Positions 1 to 5,874 of a stretch of DNA of 13,776 nucleotides are shown here, one piece after another; the stretch's first letter is position 1, and each line of letters opens with the position of its first letter. The stretch is from Dehalococcoidia bacterium (GTDB lineage Bacteria > Chloroflexota > Dehalococcoidia > Dehalococcoidales > W693). Position numbers and translations under genes: made by a program. The notes under the pieces were generated by a model, which ran no database searches, was not told the origin of the DNA, and saw only the letters and a list, made by a program, of their open reading frames with translations. The stretch lies in contig DUFE01000045.1 of assembly GCA_011170385.1 (NCBI GenBank), positions 1 through 13,776 on the forward strand, read 5' to 3'.

Positions 1-188
1 AGAGGGATACGGCAGCCATTCAGCACCGAGGGTTGGGGCGGGAGCTGCTACTGGAAGCAGAACGAATTGCCGGCAGGGAGTTTGATGCAAAGGCTATCGC
101 CGTTTTAAGCGGGGTTGGCGCCAGGGGATACTATCGCTCAGATTTTGGCTATAACCTGAAGAATGGCTATATGGTAAAAAAACTCTAA
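1..188 (+). CDS. elp3: Elp3 family tRNA-modifying radical SAM/acetyltransferase, C-terminal fragment
   Basis: Only the last 61 codons are in the window; the first full codon begins at base 3 and the stop is TAA at 186-188. The fragment reads as the end of a GNAT acetyltransferase domain. It has the acetyl-CoA-binding loop QHRGLGRELL, then IAVLSGVGARGYYR and a closing FGYNLKNGYMVKKL. This order is characteristic of the C-terminal lysine-acetyltransferase-like domain of Elp3. In bacteria that protein is a single-chain enzyme starting carboxymethyl-type modification of the wobble uridine (U34) in tRNA. The radical SAM half lies outside the window, so it is not seen. The gene converges on the small gene at 196-501 with seven bases between stops and no visible terminator. 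Another GNAT protein is the main alternative, but the SGVGxRxYYR block argues for Elp3. Confidence 0.82.
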   Translation, partial: RDTAAIQHRGLGRELLLEAERIAGREFDAKAIAVLSGVGARGYYRSDFGYNLKNGYMVKKL

Positions 189-195
189 ATACGTA

Positions 196-501
196 TCAAC
201 TTTCGCTTTCCTGGCTCCAGTTCTGCATTATTTCTTTAATACGCTGGGCGAGCTTCGGGCTGTTTCGCAGTCTCTCGATCAACACAGGGCAACCTTCCAG
301 CATGGAGTTTTGGGCAGCAGTCGTCATGCTGGATATGAGGTTCTGCATGCTCTGGTCTGTCTGCTGCGAGGCGCCGGGCATTGATACCATTTGCCGCCGG
401 ATGTCCTCCTCGGTGAACCTCATCGGCATTATGCATGTTTTATACCAGGGGCAATCCTTACATTGCATTATGCTGTAGGCTTCATCCAGAACATCACCCA
501 T
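196..501 (-). CDS. Small Cys-containing protein of unknown function
   Basis: This encodes 101 residues. The start is ATG at 499-501, preceded by the SD sequence AGGAG (509-513 on the plus strand). I do not recognise the family. Visible features are a Cys cluster near the N-terminus, C14-x2-C17-x5-C23, in the context QCKDCPWYKTC, and a fourth Cys at C71 in LEGCPVLIERL. The middle (about 38-66) is rich in Met, Gln and Ser, and the C-terminal third looks helical. There is no signal peptide or membrane segment, so it is probably cytoplasmic. Four Cys could bind zinc or an Fe-S cluster, but this is inference. It is divergent from the riboswitch-btuFCD unit and convergent with elp3, so it is probably a single-gene transcript. 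The good ribosome-binding site and normal composition argue that it is real. Confidence 0.72.
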   Translation of the reverse strand: MGDVLDEAYSIMQCKDCPWYKTCIMPMRFTEEDIRRQMVSMPGASQQTDQSMQNLISSMTTAAQNSMLEGCPVLIERLRNSPKLAQRIKEIMQNWSQESES

Positions 502-541
502 TTTATTTCTCCTGATCTAATGCTTATTTTATTATACCATT

Positions 542-570
542 TTTATACCGATTCAGTTTGACAAAAACAA
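542..570 (-). promoter_or_regulatory. Possible promoter of the small Cys-containing gene
   Basis: Read on the minus strand, TTGTTT (565-570) lies 17 bases from TATAAA (542-547). A second -10-like TATAAT lies at 531-536, without a good -35 at the right distance. The heptamer GGTATAA occurs twice here. The element overlaps the plus-strand promoter region of btuFCD, so the two units would fire back to back. Support is by eye only. Confidence 0.3.
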
Positions 571-597
571 GGAAAGAGTGTAGATTTACTGTATAAT
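558..597 (+). promoter_or_regulatory. Promoter region for the riboswitch-btuFCD transcript
   Basis: A perfect TTGACA lies at 558-563 and a perfect TATAAT at 592-597, but 28 bases separate them, so they cannot be one sigma-70 type promoter. Two readings remain. TTGACA may pair with TAGATT (581-586, spacer 17), starting RNA near 594. Or TATAAT may act with a poor -35 and the adjacent upstream TG, starting near 604, just ahead of the riboswitch. Both give a leader that carries the complete aptamer. Confidence 0.5.
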
Positions 598-603
598 TTA
601 ATA

Positions 604-763
604 CGGCGCACCCGGGGTAGCCTGAAATGGTTTGGGTTGAACTGGAGGGCAAGTCGGTGAGAATCCGACGCAGTACCGCCTACTGTGACCGGTAAATTGT
701 TACCGGAAGCCAGGACGCCAGAGTCCCCGGGTAACTGGATCTCCGCGGGATAGGAGGTGTATC
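604..763 (+). promoter_or_regulatory. Cobalamin (AdoCbl-type) riboswitch
   Basis: The conserved core is readable in order. AAGTCGGTGAGAATCCGAC at 651-669 forms a hairpin (653-657 with 665-669). CAGTA/TACTG (671-675, 681-685) carries loop CCGCC. A peripheral hairpin CCGGTAA/TTACCGG lies at 689-706. The B12 box AAGCCAGGACGCC is at 707-719. The outer stem ACCCGGGG (610-617) pairs with CCCCGGGT (725-732). Beyond the core a six-pair hairpin (739-744 with 753-758) exposes loop GCGG (745-748), able to kiss CCGC (676-679), the usual L5-L13 contact of this class. The 3' arm of that hairpin contains the SD sequence AGGAGGTG (752-759), so ligand binding should hide it. It stands directly before btuFCD, consistent with feedback on corrinoid uptake. 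Confidence 0.93.
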
Positions 764-781
764 ATGTTAGGCAAGACATGA
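764..781 (+). CDS. Possible five-codon leader peptide (MLGKT)
   Basis: ATGTTAGGCAAGACATGA encodes Met-Leu-Gly-Lys-Thr and stops at 779-781. It has a near-ideal ribosome-binding site: GGAGG at 753-757 lies six bases before the ATG. That SD lies in the 3' arm of the riboswitch hairpin. The stop codon ends one base before the 5' arm of the terminator (783-792), so a terminating ribosome would cover that arm. No longer gene can use this SD, because the frame closes after five codons and btuF begins about 90 bases later with its own SD. Whether the peptide is made cannot be told from sequence. Chance occurrence is possible. Confidence 0.35.
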   Translation: MLGKT

Positions 782-782
782 G

Positions 783-821
783 AAAATTCCCTTGTCCTGG
801 GAGGGGCAGGGAATTTTTTTT
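783..821 (+). terminator. Intrinsic terminator between riboswitch and btuF
   Basis: AAAATTCCCT (783-792) is perfectly complementary to AGGGAATTTT (808-817). Part of the 15-base loop (CC/GG) can also pair, and the plus strand runs T814-T821. This is a classic Rho-independent terminator inside the leader, upstream of the btuF start, and so likely the off-state of the riboswitch expression platform. Confidence 0.85.
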
Positions 822-854
822 ACGCATTTATACAAGAAAATATCGGAGGGATTA

Positions 855-1889
855 GTGAAGAAAACCTGTTTGGTAATAATATCTTTGCTGCTGTCATTAT
901 CAGCACTGCTGGCAGCAGCCACCGGATGCGATAATAAAGGACCGGAAACCGTTACCAAAACGTTAACAGCCACTACTACAACAACTTTACAAACTTCAAT
1001 TATAGAAACGGTGACAGCCACCACCACGGAAACGGTAACCGTAAAGGTTATGACCGTAACCGACGACCTGGGGCGGGAGGTTACCATAGAAGGAACTCCA
1101 TCCCGGATAGTCTCACTGGCTCCCAGCAATACGGAAATTCTGTTTGCCCTGGGGCTGGGGGATAAGGTTGTCGGAGTAACCGAATACTGCGACTACCCAG
1201 AGGAGGCACTGAGTATAGAGAAAGTCGGTGGGTATTCGGATGCTAACATAGAGAAGATCGTCGCCATAAACCCGGACCTGATACTGGCTGAGGATTTGCA
1301 TAAGACAGAGGTCATTCCGGCACTGGAAGACCTCGGCTTTACAGTGGTCGCCATAGTTCCGTACACCCTTCAGGAGGTGATGGATTCGATCAATTTTATC
1401 GGTATGATTACCAGAGCCGAAGCCGCAGCTGAGCAGATTGCCAATGATATGGAACGAAGGATCAAGGAGATAACGGATATAACCAGTGTGCTTACTGAGG
1501 GAGAAAAAACGAGCGTATTGTATGTCATCTGGCACGAACCTATAATGTCCGTGGGAAATGATACCAGAATTCATGAGATCATCGAGCTTTCCGGTGGCAT
1601 AAACATTGCTGCAGTTGCCGGAGAAGGATACCCGACGCTGGCACTTGAGGAAATCATCAGCATAAATCCGCAGGTAATACTGGTTAATGTAGAAGACTAC
1701 GAGGGAGGCGATATATCGCTTCAAGCTATACTAAACGAGACCAGATTTAGCGATGTAGATGCCGTCGTTAACGGTAGGGTATACGGTATAAACGCAGATC
1801 TGACCAACCGGCCGACCCCTCGTATTATCGACGGGTTTGAGTTAATCGCTGGTATATTACACCCCGAGCTATTCGGTGACATCGAGTAG
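855..1889 (+). CDS. btuF: Corrinoid ABC transporter substrate-binding lipoprotein
   Basis: I place the start at GTG 855, giving 344 residues, because GGAGGG (845-850) lies four bases upstream and the product then opens with a clean lipoprotein signal. That signal is MKKT, a hydrophobic stretch at 6-22 and lipobox ATGC with Cys25 as the lipidated residue. An in-frame ATG at 792 would start inside the terminator stem and is unlikely. Residues 32-69 form a Thr/Val-rich linker. From about 84 on comes a type III periplasmic-binding domain (PF01497), opening RIVSLAPSNTEILFALGLG. The domain would sit outside the membrane and deliver substrate to the permease encoded next. The family also binds Fe-siderophores and haem; the cobalamin riboswitch decides for corrinoids. 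It is the first gene of btuFCD. Confidence 0.9.
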   Translation: MKKTCLVIISLLLSLSALLAAATGCDNKGPETVTKTLTATTTTTLQTSIIETVTATTTETVTVKVMTVTDDLGREVTIEGTPSRIVSLAPSNTEILFALGLGDKVVGVTEYCDYPEEALSIEKVGGYSDANIEKIVAINPDLILAEDLHKTEVIPALEDLGFTVVAIVPYTLQEVMDSINFIGMITRAEAAAEQIANDMERRIKEITDITSVLTEGEKTSVLYVIWHEPIMSVGNDTRIHEIIELSGGINIAAVAGEGYPTLALEEIISINPQVILVNVEDYEGGDISLQAILNETRFSDVDAVVNGRVYGINADLTNRPTPRIIDGFELIAGILHPELFGDIE

Positions 1890-1900
1890 CTGAAACCGGT

Positions 1901-1932
1901 GGTAAGATAGAGTGATATCACCCTACCTTACC
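1901..1932 (+). promoter_or_regulatory. Imperfect hairpin between btuF and btuC
   Basis: Bases 1901-1914 pair with 1919-1932 around loop ATAT, with twelve pairs and two A-C mismatches; the outer arms are GGTAAG and CTTACC. There is no T-run after it, so it is not a standard terminator. Lying just behind btuF, it could protect the btuF end of the message or attenuate btuC. That would make more binding protein than permease, a common need in ABC importers. The role is inferred. Confidence 0.5.
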
Positions 1933-1958
1933 CGTTAATAAAGGGAGCTACGCTGATA

Positions 1959-3059
1959 TTGAATAAAAATCAGCAGCTTGTAGAGGGCAACGGAATATCG
2001 GGTGCGCCTTATCCTCGCTGGCGCAGCCGTATTATTGCCCTTCTGGGATTACTGGTAATACTACTGATAGTGGTAATATTTGCTACCTCCATCGGTAGCG
2101 TGGACATACCCTTTTCCACCACGTTTGTAGTATTAACTTCCAAGCTTCCTTTTATCGATATACCCGTTGAGCCTATAGGTAGTATAAGGGCTGCTGATAT
2201 AGAGAAAATTGTCATAGATATACGCCTACCCCGCGTGTTGCTAGCCGGACTGGTAGGTGCCGCTCTGGCATTAGCTGGAGCTACCTACCAGGGGCTTTTC
2301 CGCAACCCGCTGGCAGATCCCTATCTTATCGGCGTTGCGCAGGGGGCGGCGTTAGGGGCGGTCATCGGCTTTCTGATTCCCGTCAGCAGCGCTGGTATAG
2401 GTATCGGTCTGGTGCCGATACTGGCTTTCGTCGGGGCGCTGTTGAGCGTAACAGTAGTATACCTTCTGGCAAGAGTGGGCAGAACCGTACCGACAACCAC
2501 CCTGATACTTGCCGGGGTGGCGCTGGGAGCATTGCTCGGGGCTATCGTCTCTTATCTGGCAATCACCAGCGGGCAGATGCTGCAGGGTATTATGTTCTGG
2601 CTTACGGGCAGTTTCTCATTGAGCCAGTGGAATGAGGTATGGATAGTACTGCCTATCGTCGCCATCGGGGCGATCATCTTGCTTCTGTTCTCACGGCCAT
2701 TGAATATTATGCAGCTGGACGAGGAACAGGCTCAACAACTGGGTATAAGCGTGGAGAAGCTAAAGCTGGCGTTGCTGGTAGTAGCCACCATGATAACCGC
2801 TGCCGCCGTCTCTTTCGTCGGTATAATAGGTTTTGTCGGCATTATCACACCTCATGCTGTCCGCCTGATATGGGGGCCGGATTATCGATTCCTGCTGCCG
2901 CTATCATTGTTATCAGGCGCTGTATTTCTTATCCTTGCCGATGTTCTGGCTCGAACAGCCGCTGCCCCATCAGAGATACCAATAGGGGTGATAACAGCCC
3001 TATGCGGGGCGCCGTTCTTCCTGTATCTGCTGAAAAGACGGGCGAGAACGCTTTATTGA
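1959..3059 (+). CDS. btuC: Corrinoid ABC transporter permease, FecCD/BtuC family
   Basis: This encodes 366 residues from a TTG start with GGGAG (1943-1947) about eleven bases upstream; no ATG lies nearby in frame. It is strongly hydrophobic throughout, as expected of a ten-helix FecCD-type permease (PF01032), with a short cytoplasmic N-terminus and a first helix at about 24-43. Family blocks in order are IRLPR (88-92), NPLADPYLIGV (116-126), the LGISV segment before the coupling helix (261-265), GFVGIITPH (291-299) and PSEIPIGVITALCGAPFF (337-354). As a dimer it forms the membrane channel through which BtuF delivers substrate and BtuD drives transport. It follows btuF after 69 bases that carry a hairpin and precedes btuD by seven. 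Length is slightly over the usual 330-350 residues because of the N-terminal tail. Confidence 0.92.
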   Translation: MNKNQQLVEGNGISGAPYPRWRSRIIALLGLLVILLIVVIFATSIGSVDIPFSTTFVVLTSKLPFIDIPVEPIGSIRAADIEKIVIDIRLPRVLLAGLVGAALALAGATYQGLFRNPLADPYLIGVAQGAALGAVIGFLIPVSSAGIGIGLVPILAFVGALLSVTVVYLLARVGRTVPTTTLILAGVALGALLGAIVSYLAITSGQMLQGIMFWLTGSFSLSQWNEVWIVLPIVAIGAIILLLFSRPLNIMQLDEEQAQQLGISVEKLKLALLVVATMITAAAVSFVGIIGFVGIITPHAVRLIWGPDYRFLLPLSLLSGAVFLILADVLARTAAAPSEIPIGVITALCGAPFFLYLLKRRARTLY

Positions 3060-3066
3060 GGAAAAT

Positions 3067-3867
3067 ATGATCGAGATTAAGATGAAAGACGTTTCCATCG
3101 GCTACCGGCAGAGTCTGGTCGTTAAAAATATGACGCTTGAAGCCAGACCTGGGGAAATGCTGGGGCTTGTGGGACCCAACGGCTGCGGTAAATCGACCAT
3201 AATAAAAGCGTTAAGCCGGTTGATACAACCGCAATCAGGCAACATACTGGTAAACGAGCGGAATATATTACAGATGTCGAGAATAGAACTGGCACGTATT
3301 ATTGGCGTCGTCCCTCAAATACCGCTTCTACCCAGCACCTTCACCGCCTTCGATATCGTTCTTATGGGCAGAAACCCGCACCTTGGCCTGCTTCAGCACG
3401 AAGGAAAGAAAGATGTGGCAATCGCCTGGGAAGCGATGCGGAAGACAGCCACACGACCCCTTGCCCAGCGGAGAATTGGGGAGCTTTCTGGAGGGGAGAT
3501 TCAAAGCGTGGTAATCGCCCGTGTACTGGCGCAGCAGACGGAAGCGGTACTGCTTGACGAACCGACGGCAAACCTGGACATTGGTCGCCAGATCGAGGTG
3601 CTGGACCTGATCAAAGAGTTGTGTCAGGGTAACGGCTTCACTGTTGTAATCGCTCTTCACGACCTGAACCTTGCGGCTCAATACTGCGACCATTTGATAC
3701 TGATAGACAAGGGGTCGATTCACTGCCAGGGCAAGCCAGATAAGGTGATTACAACGGATAACATAGCCAATGTATATGGCTCTGGAAGTTATATATATGA
3801 ACATCCCTTAAGTGGATTACCGGTGGTGCTCCCCATAGCAGGTAGCAGCAAGTCGTATACTGAATAA
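3067..3867 (+). CDS. btuD: Corrinoid ABC transporter ATP-binding protein
   Basis: This encodes 266 residues from ATG 3067; GAGG at 3058-3061 overlaps the btuC stop, so translation is probably coupled. All ATPase motifs are present: Walker A GPNGCGKST (36-44), Q-loop Q84, signature LSGGE (140-144), Walker B with LLDEP (162-166), D-loop NLD (169-171) and switch His198 in ALHDLN. The layout is that of the FecE/BtuD subfamily of iron-siderophore, haem and B12 importers. It would act in the cytoplasm as a dimer on the permease. It is the last gene of the unit and converges on trxA with only 17 bases between stops and no evident terminator. Substrate assignment rests on the cobalamin riboswitch upstream. 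Confidence 0.92.
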   Translation: MIEIKMKDVSIGYRQSLVVKNMTLEARPGEMLGLVGPNGCGKSTIIKALSRLIQPQSGNILVNERNILQMSRIELARIIGVVPQIPLLPSTFTAFDIVLMGRNPHLGLLQHEGKKDVAIAWEAMRKTATRPLAQRRIGELSGGEIQSVVIARVLAQQTEAVLLDEPTANLDIGRQIEVLDLIKELCQGNGFTVVIALHDLNLAAQYCDHLILIDKGSIHCQGKPDKVITTDNIANVYGSGSYIYEHPLSGLPVVLPIAGSSKSYTE

Positions 3868-3884
3868 AGGGAGAATTTATACAG

Positions 3885-4205
3885 CTAACTCAGGAGACTA
3901 TCTATTTTCTGTTGCAAAGCTTCTTCCGGGACGGCGCCAACGACCATATCTACTACCTTGCTGTCCTTGAAGAACATCAGGGTAGGTATTGACATAATAT
4001 TATAACTGGAAGCAATCCTTTGGTTTTCATCTACGTTTAGCTTACAGAACTTGAACTTACCTTTATTTTTTTCAGACAGGCTTTCTATTATGGGCCCAAC
4101 CATACGACAGGGACCACACCAGGGAGCCCACAGGTCAACAAGTACCGGTTGCGTGGATTTTAGTACCTCTTCTTCGAATGTCTGGTCGGTGATAGCTAAT
4201 ACCAT
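3885..4205 (-). CDS. trxA: Thioredoxin
   Basis: This encodes 106 residues, the normal size of a single-domain thioredoxin. The redox motif WCGPC lies at 29-33 (C30, C33) inside VLVDLWAPWCGPC, the buried Asp is D24, and the cis-proline is P74 in SIPT. There is one extra Cys, C54. There is no signal peptide, so it is a cytoplasmic disulfide reductant, presumably served by a thioredoxin reductase encoded elsewhere. The start is ATG 4203-4205 with AGGGAGAG (4211-4218) upstream. It has its own promoter at 4239-4267, although unterminated transcripts from the acs operon, on the same strand, could also reach it. Confidence 0.95.
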   Translation of the reverse strand: MVLAITDQTFEEEVLKSTQPVLVDLWAPWCGPCRMVGPIIESLSEKNKGKFKFCKLNVDENQRIASSYNIMSIPTLMFFKDSKVVDMVVGAVPEEALQQKIDSLLS

Positions 4206-4238
4206 AAGATCTCTCCCTTTTAAGAATATGCTTTAGAT

Positions 4239-4267
4239 ATAATAGGTATTTATTTCTTTCGTGTCAA
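4239..4267 (-). promoter_or_regulatory. Sigma-70 type promoter of trxA
   Basis: On the minus strand a perfect TTGACA (4262-4267) lies 17 bases from TATTAT (4239-4244). RNA should start near 4232, leaving a leader of about 27 bases with the trxA ribosome-binding site. Confidence 0.8.
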
Positions 4268-4274
4268 GAATATA

Positions 4275-4286
4275 AGTATATATACT
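4275..4286. repeat. Twelve-base AT-rich palindrome upstream of the trxA promoter
   Basis: AGTATATATACT is a perfect palindrome lying eight bases upstream of the trxA -35. TATAC also recurs just to its right. It may be an operator or simply AT-rich promoter-proximal DNA. It also lies behind the DUF3786 stop, but without a T-run it is not a convincing terminator for the acs operon. Confidence 0.3.
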
Positions 4287-4304
4287 ATACTATAAGGATT
4301 AAAC

Positions 4305-4973
4305 TTAACCAGTTTCTTCTTTCAGGGAAGAGACTATCCTCCAGACGATATTTTCACAAAGAACGGTTATATCCTCGGTAGACAGGTAGCTCGGGATGGT
4401 GCTATCGAATATTATGCTACCCTCTGGGGCAAACTCGTCATCGCCTCGCCATAGCACCAGTGTTATTGGCACGTGGCTAAAGGCGTTTATGGTTAGGGCT
4501 AAATCGCCATATCCTGCCTCCTGATAATCGAACATGGCAACGGTTTTTAGCAGTAACTCCGGATTATTACCGAAGCTTTTCAAAAGCGGTCTTATCGTCC
4601 TCTTGGTAAAGTTAGAGGCGTAGATTATCCCCTCCGGCAGCTCTTTGTAAGTGATTCTATTGCCGGTAACCGGGGCGCCTTCAGCGTTGTTAATATAATG
4701 GAGTATTAAAACCTTATCTTTTATTGGAACCGCCTCGTTGCTGTCCGCCAGGGAGACATTGATTTCCGGGTGGCTAACATGGTAGATCTTGTTCAGGTAC
4801 CGGAGAGTAATGGTACTCTTTCCGCCTGTAGATTCAAGTTTAGAGCCACTTTTACGGCAGAGTTGTTCCAGGTCTCTGGCTGCAGCTAGCTTTTCACTGG
4901 CGAGCCTATATGCAACCTGGTAACCGTACTGGTAGTTACTGCGGTCGGGCAGCGGTAAAGTTTTATTGTCCAT
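4305..4973 (-). CDS. DUF3786 domain protein
   Basis: From ATG 4971-4973 the product has 222 residues. A TTG at 4995-4997 would add eight residues and overlap the end of acsE; neither start has a good SD, and I prefer ATG. The sequence reads as a DUF3786 protein: an N-terminal helix like YGYQVAYRLASEKLA, then a beta segment TITLRYLNKIYHV, a conserved HYINNAEGAPVTG-type block, and a C-terminal region with GYGDLALTINAFSHVPITLVLW. No signal peptide or membrane helix is present. Function is unknown. From memory the family is often joined to the PF04060 Fe-S domain that also forms the N-terminus of AcsC, which fits its place as last gene of the acs operon, right behind acsE. A role in corrinoid protein handling is a guess from that context. 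Confidence 0.82.
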   Translation of the reverse strand: MDNKTLPLPDRSNYQYGYQVAYRLASEKLAAARDLEQLCRKSGSKLESTGGKSTITLRYLNKIYHVSHPEINVSLADSNEAVPIKDKVLILHYINNAEGAPVTGNRITYKELPEGIIYASNFTKRTIRPLLKSFGNNPELLLKTVAMFDYQEAGYGDLALTINAFSHVPITLVLWRGDDEFAPEGSIIFDSTIPSYLSTEDITVLCENIVWRIVSSLKEETG

Positions 4974-4986
4974 AAAATAATCGCGG

Positions 4987-5865
4987 CTAGATTTCAAGCC
5001 ACGAATCCGAGTAGAGGGTCTCTCCGGTAAGAACCCGTACTGTCTTTAAGTACTCTTTCTCTTCCTGGTTAAGGGAAGCCGTGTCTGGGTCATCACCGTC
5101 CATTACGCGGTGTACCAGGCTGACAATCTCTGGCCTTTCTCCTCTGGCTATATGCACCAGTTCGGCGTCAAAGGCGTCGATTATAGCCGAATATATCCCA
5201 TATTTCATCAGCATTATCATATAGGTGCGGTTGAGGTATGGTCTTAAGTGGGTAGGTGTGCCGTTGGATACGTTGGATAGACCGACGATAGATTTGCATT
5301 CCGGTGTGATTTCAGGGAGCATGCTCATAAACTCCAGGCAGGATTTCACTTGATTTATCTCGACACTGACTGGCGTGGCGATGGGGTCTATCCAGATATT
5401 TTCGCTGGCGATACCCGCTTCGTTGGCCCTGTAAATAAGGTCCACGGCAAGCATGCACCTCTCGTTGGCATCACGTGGCATCCCCTCAACCCCCCAGAGG
5501 AGCCCTATCATATCGGCATCGTACTGCTTGGCCAGGGGAAGAATCCTTTCCAGCCTTTCCGGTTGCAGCGAAACGGAATTGATTAACGCTTTCCCTTTGC
5601 ATGCTTTCAGACCGGCTTCGGTAGCCAACGGGTTGGTAGTGTCCAGAGATAGCGATTTATCGCTGACCTCCTGAACAGTCTCTACGAGCCAGTGCATCAG
5701 ATCATCACCGGCTTTTCGCGCCGGACCGATGTTCAAATCCAGGTAATCCACGCCAGTTTCGGACATAGCCTTCGCCATCTCCTGAATGGGCTTCGGATTT
5801 CTCTCCTTCATTGAAGGACCGATGGTTGCTGACATTACATTTATGTTTTCACCAACCAGTATCAT
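4987..5865 (-). CDS. acsE: Methyltetrahydrofolate:corrinoid iron-sulfur protein methyltransferase
   Basis: AcsE passes the methyl group of 5-methyl-tetrahydrofolate to the Co(I) centre of the AcsC/AcsD protein, the step linking the two Wood-Ljungdahl branches. Two ATGs stand in tandem. I take the second (5863-5865, 292 residues) because AAGGAG (5871-5876) is then five bases away rather than two. The SD overlaps the acsC stop, so translation is probably coupled. The whole chain is a pterin-binding TIM barrel of the DHPS type. Visible signatures are the opening LVGENIN, YLDLNIGPARK, D75 in LSLDTTNP, N96 in INSVS, D160 in WIDPIATP, and GLSNVSNG with N198. These correspond to the pterin- and proton-handling residues of the Moorella enzyme. 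The tail is about 30 residues longer than the 262 of Moorella. Confidence 0.93.
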   Translation of the reverse strand: MILVGENINVMSATIGPSMKERNPKPIQEMAKAMSETGVDYLDLNIGPARKAGDDLMHWLVETVQEVSDKSLSLDTTNPLATEAGLKACKGKALINSVSLQPERLERILPLAKQYDADMIGLLWGVEGMPRDANERCMLAVDLIYRANEAGIASENIWIDPIATPVSVEINQVKSCLEFMSMLPEITPECKSIVGLSNVSNGTPTHLRPYLNRTYMIMLMKYGIYSAIIDAFDAELVHIARGERPEIVSLVHRVMDGDDPDTASLNQEEKEYLKTVRVLTGETLYSDSWLEI

Positions 5866-5874
5866 CATATCTCC

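Noticed and set aside
558..597. TTGACA (558) and TATAAT (592) as one promoter
   Set aside because: The spacer is 28 bases, far from 16-18, so the two boxes cannot be a single element.
792..854. Upstream in-frame ATG of btuF at 792 giving a 365-residue product
   Set aside because: It lies inside the terminator stem, has no SD, and would put 21 residues before a clean lipoprotein signal. GTG 855 with GGAGGG upstream fits better.
1113..1724. A 203-codon open frame on the minus strand
   Set aside because: It is antisense to btuF, has no recognisable domain, and would break the riboswitch-led operon.
2639..3070. A 143-codon open frame overlapping btuC
   Set aside because: It is a frame-shifted shadow of btuC with low-complexity Arg/Ser/Gly content, and btuC motifs continue through the region in the true frame.
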